DNA of 50,824 nt from CAZLYX01 sp964563885 (GCA_964563885.1 CAZLYX010000009.1:1-50824), one strand, 5' to 3'; counted from the stretch's first letter, positions 1 through 9,946 are shown. Numbers and translations are program-made. Notes: a model not told the origin generated them from the sequence alone.

Positions 1-1059
1 TTGGCTGAGTTGGCCGATGATTTACCGCATCAAGTGGTGTATGAAGCGCTAAGTACTCGCGATGAAGAAGAGCAAGCTCAAGTTCGAGCGGCGATGTCGT
101 ATGCAGATAATCAAGTTGGCGCAATCATGGACTTTGAGCACGTTAGCATTCGAGCTGATGTAACGTGTGAAGTGGTTTTGCGTTATTTACGTCGCTTTGA
201 AAGCTTACCTGATCACACTGATAAGCTTTTTGTGGTTAATGATAACGACGTGTTGCAAGGCGTTTTACCAATCAGAAAACTATTGGTGGTTGATCCTGAG
301 CGTTTAGTTGAAGACGTTATGGCCAAAGAGGTTGTGCGCTTTCGTGCAGAAGATAATGTTGAAGAAGCTGCACAAGCATTTGAACGTTATGACTTAGTTA
401 CCGCAGCGGTAATCGATAGTGATAATAAACTCATCGGCCGTATTACCATTGATGAAATGGTTGACGTCATTCGTGAAGAAACCGAAAACGACATGCTAAA
501 TATGGCGGGCTTACAAGAAGAAGAAGACTTGTTTGCGCCTGTGATTAATTCGGTAAAAAACCGTTGGGTATGGTTGGCGGTTAACTTATGTACCGCATTT
601 CTGGCGAGCCGAGTGATTGGCGCGTTTGAGGGCTCAATTGAGAAAATTGTTGCCCTTGCAGCATTAATGCCAATTGTGGCGGGTATTGGCGGCAACTCAG
701 GTAATCAAACTATTACCATGATTGTACGCGCTTTGGCAACAGGGCAATTGTCTGACTTAAAAGCCGCTCGTTTGCTGAAAAAAGAAGTAGGTGTGGCCTT
801 GGCGAATGGCTTAATTTGGGGATCAGTGATGGGTATTGCCACTTGGTTTTTATATGGCAGCATCGGCATAGGCTTGGTGATGGTGGTGGCGATGACACTT
901 AATTTATTGCTGGCAGCAACGGTGGGTGTATTGATTCCGGTAACCATGGAAAAATTAGGCCGCGATCCTGCTTTGGGTAGCAGTGTGATGATTACTGCGG
1001 TTACTGACTCTGGCGGATTTTTTATTTTCCTAGGATTAGCAACGATTTTCTTACTGTAG
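1..1059 (+). CDS. mgtE: Magnesium transporter MgtE, 5'-truncated
   Basis: This is the C-terminal 352 residues of an MgtE-type Mg2+ channel of the inner membrane; the frame is open at the window edge, so the start and part of the N-terminal cytosolic domain are missing. Residues ~1-35 are the end of the MgtE N domain. Residues ~40-160 form the paired CBS domains that sense Mg2+ (for example LFVVNDNDVLQGVLPIRKL). Residues ~185-352 form five hydrophobic membrane segments, with the conserved pore-region stretch GGNSGNQTITMIVRALA and the late motif AVTDSGGFFIFLGLA. A DUS-pair terminator follows the stop, so the gene probably ends its transcription unit. The family assignment is secure; the missing N-terminus cannot be judged. 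Confidence 0.93.
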   Translation: MAELADDLPHQVVYEALSTRDEEEQAQVRAAMSYADNQVGAIMDFEHVSIRADVTCEVVLRYLRRFESLPDHTDKLFVVNDNDVLQGVLPIRKLLVVDPERLVEDVMAKEVVRFRAEDNVEEAAQAFERYDLVTAAVIDSDNKLIGRITIDEMVDVIREETENDMLNMAGLQEEEDLFAPVINSVKNRWVWLAVNLCTAFLASRVIGAFEGSIEKIVALAALMPIVAGIGGNSGNQTITMIVRALATGQLSDLKAARLLKKEVGVALANGLIWGSVMGIATWFLYGSIGIGLVMVVAMTLNLLLAATVGVLIPVTMEKLGRDPALGSSVMITAVTDSGGFFIFLGLATIFLL

Positions 1060-1115
1060 ATTTTTCAAACCATACTGGCAACAACTTATCAAGTTTAAAC
1101 ATAAACATAAACATT

Positions 1116-1151
1116 AAAGGCTACCTGAAACGCTTTCAGGTAGCCTTTTTT
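1116..1151 (+). terminator. DUS inverted-pair terminator after mgtE
   Basis: AGGCTACCTGAA at 1118-1129 and its reverse complement at 1135-1146 form a 12-13 bp stem with a 5-nt loop, followed by a run of T (1147-1151). This is the familiar Neisseriaceae arrangement in which paired uptake sequences double as an intrinsic terminator. The rest of 1152-1350 is AT-rich. A TATAAT at 1360-1365 could be the -10 of the kpsC promoter, but no convincing -35 is seen. Confidence 0.85.
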
Positions 1152-1392
1152 ATATGAATTAGGTTGCTGATTTTATAAACCCATTATTGCTTAAGTTGTG
1201 GATGTCAAAACACAAAATGACAAAATAATAATAAGCAATCTAAACACAATCAGCGTTTAGTCAATATTTTAGTGATTTTTGAAAAAACACGGCATCAAAA
1301 AATAGCCGATTATGTAAAAAAATCATTAATGGCAAACGATTCACTAATAGAATATGCGATATAATAACGCTTTGATTATTATTGTGATAAAC

Positions 1393-3435
1393 GTGACACC
1401 TACCGTTATCTTTTCAGCAGGTATTTGGAAAATTCCCCATTTGAGCACATTTTTGCCTGAGTATCAGCTGTCTAAAAAATCTGCTGGCGCTCAGGCTGTA
1501 ATAGGTTGGGGGTTGCGGCCAAGCACGCACAAAGCACGTGCACACGCCAAGCAACATGGCTTACCTTTTGTTGCGCTGGAAGATGGGTTTTTGCGTTCAT
1601 TGGGTTTGGGTGTTGCTGGCTACCCGCCATTTTCAATCGTGCATGATGATGTAGGTATTTATTACGATACCACCCGACCATCGCGTTTAGAGAATTTGAT
1701 TTTAGTTAATCATATTAACGCCAACATGCTTGCAGAAGCAGAGCGTGCCCGTGCTTTAATTGTGGCTGAGCAGCTGTCTAAATATAACCATGCGCCGGTG
1801 TGTGCTGAGCATTTGATTAAGTTAGATCAAGCTGCGGTATTGGTTTTGGATCAAACCTTTGGCGATATGGCCATTCGCTATGGCGGCGCTGACGCCGATA
1901 CCTTTGAGAATATGCTTACAGCGGCAGTATCAGAAAACCCACATGCCCAGATTTATGTTAAAACTCATCCTGATGTTTTAAGCGGCAAGAAAAAAGGCTA
2001 CCTGAAAACCGAACGATTGTCTGCGCCCAATGTCACTATCTTGGCAGAAGACATTAATCCCATTTCTTTATTACAACAAGTAGATAAAGTTTATTGCGTT
2101 ACCTCGCACATGGGTTTTGAAGCTTTGCTGTGTGGCAAACCAGTGGTGACTTTCGGCCTGCCATGGTATGCAGGTTGGGGAGTAACCGATGATAGGCATG
2201 CCAGTGTTGGCGAATTATTGACCACAAACCGCCGTGCACCGCGCAGCTTAATGCAGCTTTTTGCCGCTGCATATTTACAATACAGCCGCTATATTAATCC
2301 CAATACTGGCGAGCGCGGTACGGTTTTTGATGTGGTAGATTATTTAGCCAATGCACGGCGTTTGAATGACAAATTGCGTGGGCATCTTTATTGCGTAGGC
2401 ATGTCTTTATGGAAGCGCGCGGTGATGAAGCCATTTTTTAATGTGCCCTCATGCCAGTTACATTTTGTGTCTTCACTTAAAAAATTGGCTGCTACCAAGT
2501 TGCCGCCCCAAGCGCGTTTGTTGGTGTGGAGCAGGGGCAAAGATGAACTAATTGAATTTGCCCAACAGCACAGCTTACCGCTATTGCGCATGGAAGATGG
2601 CTTTATTCGCTCAGTTGGGCTTGGCTCCAATTTGGTGCCACCGTTATCATTGGTTATAGATGATTTAGGCATTTATTTTAACGCTCAACACACCTCACGC
2701 TTAGAGCAGATTTTACAAAACCGCCTATTCACCGAGCATGACCAGTTGCAAGCACAACATCTTCAGGTAGCCTTAACAGAAGCTGAAATCACCAAATACA
2801 ATGTAGGTGCTGGTGCATTAAAGCTACCTGAAACCAAGCAACGCGTATTGTTAGTACCAGGGCAGGTTGAAGACGATGCTTCAATACGTTTTGGCTCGCC
2901 CGTCATTAATAAAAATCTGGATTTACTCAAAGCCGTGCGCCAAGCCAACCCAGAAGCTTATATTTTGTATAAACCGCATCCCGATGTGGTGAGCGGCAAT
3001 CGCGTAGGCAATATTGCGCCAGAAGACAGCGCGCGTTATGCAGATCAAGTGGTGGGTAATTGTGATATTTTAAGCTGCCTGAAATGTGCTGATGAAGTGC
3101 ACACCATGACATCGCTAACAGGCTTTGAAGCCTTATTGCGCGGCAAAACAGTGCATTGTTATGGCTTACCATTTTATGCTGGCTGGGGCTTAACCAGCGA
3201 TAAATTACCCATTGAGCGGCGCACGCGTCAGATAACATTGTGGGAATTAATCGCTGGCACGCTGATTTATTATCCCGAATATATCCACCCAGAAGCACGG
3301 CGCATGATTAATGCCCAAACCGCCATTGCAATCTTGAAACAACAAAAACAAGCAGCGCAGCATGATGGCTTGCAAAGAAGCTGGCTGAGTAAGCAGCTAG
3401 GAAAAGCCAAGCAGCTATATTTATCAGTAAAATAA
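1393..3435 (+). CDS. kpsC: Capsule beta-Kdo transferase KpsC (LipA/CtrE)
   Basis: KpsC works with KpsS to build the short poly-beta-Kdo linker on phosphatidylglycerol that carries group 2 capsules; it is a cytoplasmic, membrane-associated enzyme. The protein is a duplication of two glycosyltransferase modules. EDGFLRSLGLG and KTHPDVLSGKKKGYL lie in the first half, and EDGFIRSVGLG and YKPHPDVVSGN lie in the second. Each half also has a GFEALL-GK-V--(F/Y)GLP-YAGWG signature. An in-frame ATG exists at 1354, but family proteins begin close to the phrase seen here as VIFSAGIWKIPHL, so the GTG at 1393 (680 residues) is preferred. The start remains uncertain because no clear Shine-Dalgarno is visible for either. 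Two exact DUS lie inside the gene (1995, 2762). kpsS follows after 31 nt. Confidence 0.92.
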   Translation: MTPTVIFSAGIWKIPHLSTFLPEYQLSKKSAGAQAVIGWGLRPSTHKARAHAKQHGLPFVALEDGFLRSLGLGVAGYPPFSIVHDDVGIYYDTTRPSRLENLILVNHINANMLAEAERARALIVAEQLSKYNHAPVCAEHLIKLDQAAVLVLDQTFGDMAIRYGGADADTFENMLTAAVSENPHAQIYVKTHPDVLSGKKKGYLKTERLSAPNVTILAEDINPISLLQQVDKVYCVTSHMGFEALLCGKPVVTFGLPWYAGWGVTDDRHASVGELLTTNRRAPRSLMQLFAAAYLQYSRYINPNTGERGTVFDVVDYLANARRLNDKLRGHLYCVGMSLWKRAVMKPFFNVPSCQLHFVSSLKKLAATKLPPQARLLVWSRGKDELIEFAQQHSLPLLRMEDGFIRSVGLGSNLVPPLSLVIDDLGIYFNAQHTSRLEQILQNRLFTEHDQLQAQHLQVALTEAEITKYNVGAGALKLPETKQRVLLVPGQVEDDASIRFGSPVINKNLDLLKAVRQANPEAYILYKPHPDVVSGNRVGNIAPEDSARYADQVVGNCDILSCLKCADEVHTMTSLTGFEALLRGKTVHCYGLPFYAGWGLTSDKLPIERRTRQITLWELIAGTLIYYPEYIHPEARRMINAQTAIAILKQQKQAAQHDGLQRSWLSKQLGKAKQLYLSVK

Positions 3436-3466
3436 CCCCATTCGCAACCCCGCCGAGATATTATTT

Positions 3467-4702
3467 ATGCCACATCAAACAAGCCAAAGCTGCCTGAAAG
3501 AGCTGGTGAAAACCGCAGACCGCATCTTGTTGATGCAAGGCCCAGTTGGATTGTTTTTTCAAGATTTATCCAATTGGCTAACCCAGAGTCACGGTAAAAC
3601 CGTATTTAAGCTCAACTTTAATTACGGCGATGAGACTTTCTACCCGTTAACCCATAAAAATACCTTTGCCTATCGTGGCACATATACCGATTTTAATAGC
3701 TATTTGCAGCAGTTTATCAAAACCCATAAAATTCAAGCAATTATGTGTTTTGGCGATACGCGCCCCTATCATTTAGTGGCCAAACAATTGGTGAGCCAAA
3801 TCAATGGCGTCAGCTTTTGGGCTTTTGAAGAAGGCTATTTTCGTCCTCATTTTGTCACCCTCGAAAAAAATGGGGTCAACGCTTATTCTACCTTGCCGCG
3901 CACAGCAGAATTTTTTCTCAATGCTTATGAGCATTTACCGCAACACGAATATGAAGCGCCGCCACCTGTGCCTGCGGGTTTTAAGCCAGTAGCCAAGCTG
4001 GCAACGCAATATTATGTCGCCAATCATCGACATTCAGACCAATACCCCAATTATGTTCACCATCGAGATTCGCGGCTAAAACACTATGTTCATCTTTGGC
4101 TATCATCAGGCATGAAGCGGGCTAATTATTATTTAAAAGATTACAACTTTGCCCGACAAGTTAAAAATGGTCATTACGGACAATTTTTCATCTTGCCACT
4201 GCAAGTGTTTAACGACAGCCAAATTCGCGTGCACAGCGATTTCAACAGCGTGCGTGATTTTTTATTGCACGTTTTATATTCATTTGCCGCATCAGCGCCA
4301 GAGCACTTAAACCTCATTGTGAAACACCACCCCATGGATAGAGGGTTTATTGATTATCAAAAAGACATTGATCATTTTATTCATTTTCATCCAGAGTTTA
4401 AAAAGCGTATTTTTTATATTCACGATGTGCCGCTTCCTGCATTATTGCGCTATGGCAAAGGCATGGTAACGCTCAACAGCACCAGCGGCTTATCAGCATT
4501 GATTCACCATATGCCAGTTAAAGTGCTGGGTCGTGTGCATTACGATATTCCAGGCATGACTTTTCAAGGCAGCTTGGCTGATTTTTGGCATAATCCTAGT
4601 CCGCCAGATGCAGAGCTATTTCATGCTTATCGCATGTACCACATCAACAATACCCAAATCAACGGTAGTTTTTATAGTCGCGTCAACTTTCCAAAGTGGT
4701 GA
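3467..4702 (+). CDS. kpsS: Capsule Kdo transferase KpsS (LipB/CtrF)
   Basis: KpsS adds the first beta-Kdo to phosphatidylglycerol, after which KpsC extends the linker. The 411-residue protein matches the usual family length of about 390-420. Visible family features are GDTRPYH near residue 95, the WAFEEGYFRPHFVTLE stretch, FILPLQVFNDSQIRVHS, KHHPMDRG, and the late LNSTSGLSALIHHMPVKVLG segment typical of this Kdo-transferase superfamily. No signal peptide or membrane span is seen. It lies 31 nt after kpsC and is very likely co-transcribed. The early codons contain a degenerate DUS (agctgcctgaaag). A duplicated DUS terminator follows. Confidence 0.92.
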   Translation: MPHQTSQSCLKELVKTADRILLMQGPVGLFFQDLSNWLTQSHGKTVFKLNFNYGDETFYPLTHKNTFAYRGTYTDFNSYLQQFIKTHKIQAIMCFGDTRPYHLVAKQLVSQINGVSFWAFEEGYFRPHFVTLEKNGVNAYSTLPRTAEFFLNAYEHLPQHEYEAPPPVPAGFKPVAKLATQYYVANHRHSDQYPNYVHHRDSRLKHYVHLWLSSGMKRANYYLKDYNFARQVKNGHYGQFFILPLQVFNDSQIRVHSDFNSVRDFLLHVLYSFAASAPEHLNLIVKHHPMDRGFIDYQKDIDHFIHFHPEFKKRIFYIHDVPLPALLRYGKGMVTLNSTSGLSALIHHMPVKVLGRVHYDIPGMTFQGSLADFWHNPSPPDAELFHAYRMYHINNTQINGSFYSRVNFPKW

Positions 4703-4810
4703 TAAAGAGTTGCTTAATACCAGCATGGCTAAAGATTTAAAATATGGTTTAAATGCTTTCAGCTAGCCTATTCAAAGCATTTAATCATTTATTAAAATCA
4801 ACCATTTAAA

Positions 4811-4844
4811 TAAGGCTACCTGAAACTTTTCAGGTAGCCTTTTA
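4811..4844. terminator. DUS hairpin terminator, copy 1
   Basis: AGGCTACCTGAA and TTCAGGTAGCCT are separated by 4 nt, giving a perfect stem with A-rich and T-rich flanks. It can act for kpsS on the plus strand and kdsA on the minus strand. Confidence 0.8.
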
Positions 4845-4934
4845 TTAACCATGAACTTAACCACCATAATCATTACGCGCTTTCAGCTAGCCTATTCAAA
4901 GCATCCAATCATTTATTAAAATAAATCATTTGAA

Positions 4935-4968
4935 TAAGGCTACCTGAAACTTTTCAGGTAGCCTTTTG
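4935..4968. terminator. DUS hairpin terminator, copy 2
   Basis: Second copy of the same perfect DUS stem with a 4-nt loop, 124 bp downstream of the first and 39 bp from the kdsA stop codon. Confidence 0.8.
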
Positions 4969-5006
4969 ATTAGCTTTAATATCACCAGACAAATCAACCA
5001 AGCTGC

Positions 5007-5840
5007 TTAGTCAATAATTAAAATAGGCAACGATTTTACCGCGTCATCTACCGCTTTTACACGCACCAAAAAATCTTCAAGCTTATCTAGTGGCAATGCG
5101 CTGGGGCCATCGCATCTGGCTTGATCAGGGTTGGGATGGCTTTCCAAAAATAACCCTGCCAAGCGCGTAGCCATCCCAGCTAAGGCCAATTCCAGCACTT
5201 GCGAGCGGCGACCACCCGAAGCTGCTGCGCCAGAATCGCGCTGTTGCAAAGAATGGGTTACATCAAAAATAATCGGCAAATCGTTGGTGATTTTTTTCAT
5301 CACCCCAAAGCCCAACATATCCACCACTAAATTATCATAACCAAAGCTTGAGCCGCGTTCACACAAAATCAGCTGGTCATTACCCGCTTCTTTAAACTTT
5401 TCTACAATATTTCCTACTTGATGCGGGCTTAAAAATTGTGGCTTTTTAATGTTGATTACACGACCTGTTTTTGCCATCGCCACCACCAAATCTGTTTGGC
5501 GCGCCAAAAAAGCGGGCAATTGAATCACATCGCACACCTCAGCTACAGGCTCACATTGATAAGGCTCGTGCACATCGGTAATCACTGGCACATTAAATTC
5601 TCTTTTTATCGCCTCAAAAATCTTTAAGCCCTCATCCAAACCCACGCCACGATACGAGTGGATAGAAGAGCGGTTGGCCTTATCAAACGAAGCCTTAAAC
5701 ACATACGGAATATTAAGCTTGGTGGTTACTTCAACATATTTCTCACACGCTTTTAATGTTGAATCAAGGTCTTCTAAAACATTGATACCACCAAAAAGTG
5801 TAAACGGAGCATGGTTGCTTATATTATTGAGTATATTCAT
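5007..5840 (-). CDS. kdsA: 3-deoxy-8-phosphooctulonate synthase KdsA
   Basis: KdsA condenses phosphoenolpyruvate with arabinose-5-phosphate to Kdo-8-phosphate, the precursor of Kdo for lipid A and for the capsule linker made by KpsC/KpsS. The 277 residues show the whole family pattern: FGGINVLE, YVFKASFDKANRSS, DVHEP, QLPAFLARQTDL, LCERGSSFGYDNLVVDM, DVTHSLQ, and ESHPNPDQARCDGPSALPL near the end. Asn20 in FGGIN is where the metal-dependent class has Cys, so this looks like the metal-independent type. Its place inside the capsule locus suggests a link to capsule supply. Whether a second housekeeping kdsA exists elsewhere cannot be seen. kdsB and kdsD are not in the window. Confidence 0.95.
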   Translation of the reverse strand: MNILNNISNHAPFTLFGGINVLEDLDSTLKACEKYVEVTTKLNIPYVFKASFDKANRSSIHSYRGVGLDEGLKIFEAIKREFNVPVITDVHEPYQCEPVAEVCDVIQLPAFLARQTDLVVAMAKTGRVINIKKPQFLSPHQVGNIVEKFKEAGNDQLILCERGSSFGYDNLVVDMLGFGVMKKITNDLPIIFDVTHSLQQRDSGAAASGGRRSQVLELALAGMATRLAGLFLESHPNPDQARCDGPSALPLDKLEDFLVRVKAVDDAVKSLPILIID

Positions 5841-6172
5841 GGAGTTTTATCCTTAATCCTTCTATGTATAGAATCTTAGATTCAACTATAACGTACGACA
5901 GATACTAACTTACTGACTGAGAAGTAATGTCTGAGTCGTGCAACATAAATCAACCTCAAGAAGAAATGTTTTGTGTTACACATCACACCTTATGCATTGT
6001 GATAACCTTTGGGTTTGTTTATGTTACCTTCTTTAAGGGTAGTTAGTTTTATAGTAATTTTATAAGATTATACTAAAGATACTTATAAAATGGCCTGTCA
6101 TATTTTTCTAAACTCTATCAAAAAATAGATACACATTAGATTCTTTGTTAAAAAAATACCAGCTCAAAAATA
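5841..6172. other. AT-rich intergenic spacer between capsule genes
   Basis: This 332-bp stretch lies downstream of the polymerase gene and upstream of kdsA, both on the minus strand. No coding potential, DUS or T-tailed hairpin was seen. A perfect 13-bp palindrome, GAATCTTAGATTC, lies at 5871-5883, 31 bp upstream of the kdsA start; it could be an operator or part of a promoter for kdsA. The lack of a terminator after the polymerase gene leaves readthrough into kdsA possible. Confidence 0.5.
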
Positions 6173-9100
6173 TTATTGCACAAGATTTAATTTTCTACTG
6201 CGTATGTTATACAAATGGAACCAAGCTTCTGTCGTAGAATCGTTAGGATAGTAAGCAATGATGCCTTTGCAACAATATTCTGCTAAATCATAATCTTCTT
6301 GCAATAATGCAATTTCCATAGCCAGTTGCCAGTAACTTAAGTTATATTTTTGATGAGGCTTTAGCATAATGCGATAAGCCTTCTCAATATCACCTGTTCT
6401 GTAATGTGCTTCCATGACAAGCTTAATAGCCTCGCTGTCTGTTTGAGTTAAGTGTGTACTAATATTCAATACCTCTTCCCAATTATTCTGAGCTGAGTAT
6501 AACTGCATGAGTAAGATATTCGATTGATGGTTATCAGGAATAGCGCTAAGAATATTATTGAGCACCTCGCGAGCTTGATAAAAGTTTTGATTCTGAATTA
6601 AAGCGTTAATATAAGTCGCAAGAAGATCACCACTTAAATAAGTGTATTGTCCCTTAAAAATAGAATCAAATTTGAATATACTTTTTTTATAATTGCCACT
6701 ATCAAATGCAAAGGTTGCAATCATGACATCAGCTACTGGGTCATGTTTAGCATGTTTTTCATACTGCACAAGGCATAGATTGGTGCTATCAAGATTACCA
6801 ATATTTTTATAGGCATAAGATAAAAGCAATTGTGGCTTTAGAGTGCGCAATTCTTGAGTTGAAAAATCATTTGTATTTTCCAAAGCAAGGTTTAATATTG
6901 AAATAGTTGAATCCCAATTGCCCTCAGCTGCGCTTAGCCAAGCCGCTACCATTTGTTGCTCTAAGAATGTTAATGATTGTTTTTCTAAACCATGAGCAAT
7001 GGCGCGGGTATTTTTAAAATCTTTTAATTTCGCATGGCAGTGCATTAAATCTAAGTTTTCATAAATGCTTAGTTCAGCTACTTGATTAAATAATGTAATG
7101 GCTTTAGGCCACTCCATATTAAGCATTAATAATCGTGCGCTCCATATGCTGACTAATGAAGATGGTGTGCCTTGATCATTTAAAATAGCATTCAGTTCAG
7201 TATATTCGCCGAGCTCGAAAAGCGCTTCACACAAATACGCATAACCCCATTGATATTGCTCAATATTAAATGGTTCTGCGTTGTTCAATAATAATTGGCT
7301 ACGGCTTTTTACTAAGCGCCAATTTGCGCTTAAATATGCGGATTTTATAGCATTAGTCAGTATTTCTAAATCTATATTGTTAGGCTCCCATACATCAAGG
7401 TTCAATATAGCGTTGTATATGCGCTCACAATTGTTAGTATCTCTAAATGCAAAGGTTTCTTCAATTCTAGATGTGTAGGGCTCGATAGGATAACCGTCAT
7501 TTTTTAAAACCTTTTCAAGTTCTTCAATTAAGCTAGCCTCATTGTAAGCAACAGGTCCAAATCCATGAATTTCGTATTTAAAGTAGCCCTCTTTAATAAT
7601 GTGTCCACCTAAGAAAATTTCATCATGATCAAACTGGTAATACAATACCTGCTTATTAAGGTAAGCCATTTCAAATGCTACAGATGAATAATCAGTAATC
7701 ATAAACTTAGCGGATTGAAATAGGCCTTGAATATTGCCATGTGAGGCTTTCCACGTTTTTATATAAGATGGGATGGTAAAAGCTTCTAAATACTGTTCGA
7801 TATTTGCATGTGGAGCAAAAATTATTTCATAACCATATTCGGTTGCTAACATTTTTAATATAGGGCTATTCAACAAGCTATGCCAATGAATTGCATAGTT
7901 GGTTTTCATAAAATCAACATTGAATTCGCGACTATTGCCAACTGTGCGTATATTGCCAACGATGCTTCGTCGCCAAGTAGGCATAATAATCAATCGTTTA
8001 GTGTCTTTTTTATTTTGTTTTAATAACTTATCGTGCCGAGCAAAGCCGGTTAATATCACTTCTTTATTACTTAGTTTGTAGTGGGTTTTATCATCAGCGA
8101 TAGAGTGATATTCAGCTAAAGTAGTGGTGCACAAACACTGGATATTTTTTTTGGAATTGAACCAAGAAGTAAGATCTTGTTGAGTAACGCCATGTTGTAA
8201 GAATACAAACTTTTTACCGTATTCGTAATCATTGTCAAAGTAGTTGTCAATATATTCATCTAAATGACTACTGATTATCTTACTGACTTTTTTTAATCTT
8301 TCTTCATATTGTTTACTACCAAATTCAATCAGATTAAATCCTTCTGCCGCTAAGCGATCCCAATCGTGGGATTGGTGAGAGAGCGCAAAATAACATATCT
8401 GTTCTGGATGATTATTGAGCATATAGCGATAAAAATGCTCACCGTTATCATCTGCCTGCACGTCACGATCCATAATTATCCAAGCATTGTCGCGTGAGGG
8501 GGTGAAATCTATGGATGGCGTAAAATTTTTAACAATCGTACCAATTTTCAATCCATTATTATGCTGCTTGCCCGCCAAGGTAATTCGAGCTGGTTTATTG
8601 TTAATGAATACCTTAAGCAATTGTTCAGTGTCATCATATGGAATCCATAATCTGCGTTCATATACAAGATGCTGGTCTACAAATGTATTACATGTGCTTT
8701 TCGTATAGGAAGGTATGATGTCTTGGTTATTGATTTGAATCTCTTCGTTAACCAAGTTGTACGTAAAATAGGATAATAGAAGCTGCTTTTTTTCTTTATC
8801 TACATTTTCAATATAAACGATTTGAAAAGGCGGAGCCTCACCCTTCAAACATCCCAGTAAAGCAACTTTGTGTAAAAACCAAGCACCTAAGTCAAATTCT
8901 AGGATGGTTTTACTGTCAATATAAGTAAATATTTCTTTTAATAAACTAAAAAATACTTCTTTTTGATTTTGGGATAGAAAAGCAGCTTTACCACTTTGGT
9001 TCATTAAATGCTTTACATACCATACTACGTCATACAGTATGGTTCGTTGTGTATGATAGGGGACAAAGCCTAAAGCATCTTTACTATCTTTCAGAAATGG

Positions 9101-9946
9101 AATATAGCCATACTCCAATACATCTTTAAATTTTTGTGGTGTCGTCCATGAGTTATCTAATGTTGATGTGCCATCACTTCTTTTTCTATAAAAATATTTG
9201 GCATCTTTTAAGAACAAAGCTTTACCATCTCGATGGTTTAATGAGTAATCACCAATAAATTTACCATCTTCAAAGTTTGGTTTAATTCGCCCATCAAAAA
9301 GTAGCTTTGAGTTCAAAATATTTTGTAAGCGAAAAAATGTTGAAGAGGCAGATAAACTCATATTTTGTTTTAAATCATCCATTCCAAATACACTTTTAGT
9401 TTCTTTGAATCGATATTTCAGAGAATGCGTATCTTTAAATTTCTTTTCGTTTTCGATAAAGAAGATCAAGTTGCATACTACCATTTCGGTATTGGGCGTT
9501 TGAAATATATTATTATCGACCACTCTAAAGTAATCTGGGTGAAGAAAGTCATCTGGGTCAATAAAGGTCACCCATTCTGTAGTGGCGTGCTGAAGTCCCA
9601 AGTTGCGTGCTGAGCTTTGCCCCTCATTTTCTTGGTAAAAATAGTGGATATTATTGGGGTATTTTTGTTGCCACTCTTTAATGATTACTGCTGAATTATC
9701 TGTGGATCCATCATCAACACAAATGATTTGGATATGTTTTTTAAAGTCTAAATTTTGAGTAGTAATGCTTTTAAAATAGTCATCTAAATATCTACCTACA
9801 TTATAAGTGGCGCTAATAATTGTATATTGATGGTGCCCTACAGATTTAATAGGAATATGCTGCCTAATTTTTATCATATTTTTAAAATACATATCTTTAA
9901 AAAATAAATTAGGGTCTCTTATTAGTTTTTTGAATTTTGGATTCAT
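6173..9946 (-). CDS. Large capsule polymerase: GT2 + TagF-like + TPR
   Basis: The 1257-residue protein has three parts. Residues ~40-330 are a GT-A (GT2) glycosyltransferase, with ISATYNVGRYLDD at 44, VDDGSTDNS at 77 and the metal-binding FIDPDDF at 128. Residues ~485-850 resemble the CDP-glycerol glycerophosphotransferase TagF, with FLQHGVTQQDL (His585), MPTWRRS at 655, FAPHANIEQYL (His713) and ITDYSSVAFEMAYL at 750. Residues ~860-1257 are helical TPR-like repeats. This order matches the teichoic-acid-like capsule polymerases described in Actinobacillus pleuropneumoniae (Cps3D/Cps7D type), which alternate sugar and glycerol-phosphate transfer. The actual sugar cannot be read from sequence. 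It lies 18 nt after the Stealth gene in one operon. No CDP-glycerol synthesis gene is present here. It is AT-rich and has no DUS. Confidence 0.85.
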   Translation of the reverse strand: MNPKFKKLIRDPNLFFKDMYFKNMIKIRQHIPIKSVGHHQYTIISATYNVGRYLDDYFKSITTQNLDFKKHIQIICVDDGSTDNSAVIIKEWQQKYPNNIHYFYQENEGQSSARNLGLQHATTEWVTFIDPDDFLHPDYFRVVDNNIFQTPNTEMVVCNLIFFIENEKKFKDTHSLKYRFKETKSVFGMDDLKQNMSLSASSTFFRLQNILNSKLLFDGRIKPNFEDGKFIGDYSLNHRDGKALFLKDAKYFYRKRSDGTSTLDNSWTTPQKFKDVLEYGYIPFLKDSKDALGFVPYHTQRTILYDVVWYVKHLMNQSGKAAFLSQNQKEVFFSLLKEIFTYIDSKTILEFDLGAWFLHKVALLGCLKGEAPPFQIVYIENVDKEKKQLLLSYFTYNLVNEEIQINNQDIIPSYTKSTCNTFVDQHLVYERRLWIPYDDTEQLLKVFINNKPARITLAGKQHNNGLKIGTIVKNFTPSIDFTPSRDNAWIIMDRDVQADDNGEHFYRYMLNNHPEQICYFALSHQSHDWDRLAAEGFNLIEFGSKQYEERLKKVSKIISSHLDEYIDNYFDNDYEYGKKFVFLQHGVTQQDLTSWFNSKKNIQCLCTTTLAEYHSIADDKTHYKLSNKEVILTGFARHDKLLKQNKKDTKRLIIMPTWRRSIVGNIRTVGNSREFNVDFMKTNYAIHWHSLLNSPILKMLATEYGYEIIFAPHANIEQYLEAFTIPSYIKTWKASHGNIQGLFQSAKFMITDYSSVAFEMAYLNKQVLYYQFDHDEIFLGGHIIKEGYFKYEIHGFGPVAYNEASLIEELEKVLKNDGYPIEPYTSRIEETFAFRDTNNCERIYNAILNLDVWEPNNIDLEILTNAIKSAYLSANWRLVKSRSQLLLNNAEPFNIEQYQWGYAYLCEALFELGEYTELNAILNDQGTPSSLVSIWSARLLMLNMEWPKAITLFNQVAELSIYENLDLMHCHAKLKDFKNTRAIAHGLEKQSLTFLEQQMVAAWLSAAEGNWDSTISILNLALENTNDFSTQELRTLKPQLLLSYAYKNIGNLDSTNLCLVQYEKHAKHDPVADVMIATFAFDSGNYKKSIFKFDSIFKGQYTYLSGDLLATYINALIQNQNFYQAREVLNNILSAIPDNHQSNILLMQLYSAQNNWEEVLNISTHLTQTDSEAIKLVMEAHYRTGDIEKAYRIMLKPHQKYNLSYWQLAMEIALLQEDYDLAEYCCKGIIAYYPNDSTTEAWFHLYNIRSRKLNLVQ

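Larger units (their letters stand above)
4755..4972. repeat. Tandemly duplicated ~92-bp terminator cassette
   Basis: Two near-identical segments, starting at 4755 and 4879, repeat at a constant offset of 124 bp with only a few substitutions. Each holds the variant TTCAGCTAGCCT (4758-4769; 4882-4893), an AT-rich middle, then a perfect DUS inverted pair (4813-4824/4829-4840; 4937-4948/4953-4964) followed by a short T run. The pair sits between convergent kpsS and kdsA and probably terminates both strands. It accounts for most of the 304-bp gap between the genes. Confidence 0.85.

Noticed and set aside
1060..1392. A clear sigma-70 promoter for kpsC
   Set aside because: TATAAT at 1360-1365 is perfect, but there is no -35 at 16-18 bp and no extended -10, so I do not list it as a feature.
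4755..4972. Possible CRISPR or IS-related repeats
   Set aside because: There are only two units, with no spacers or transposase; the repeats are DUS-based terminators.
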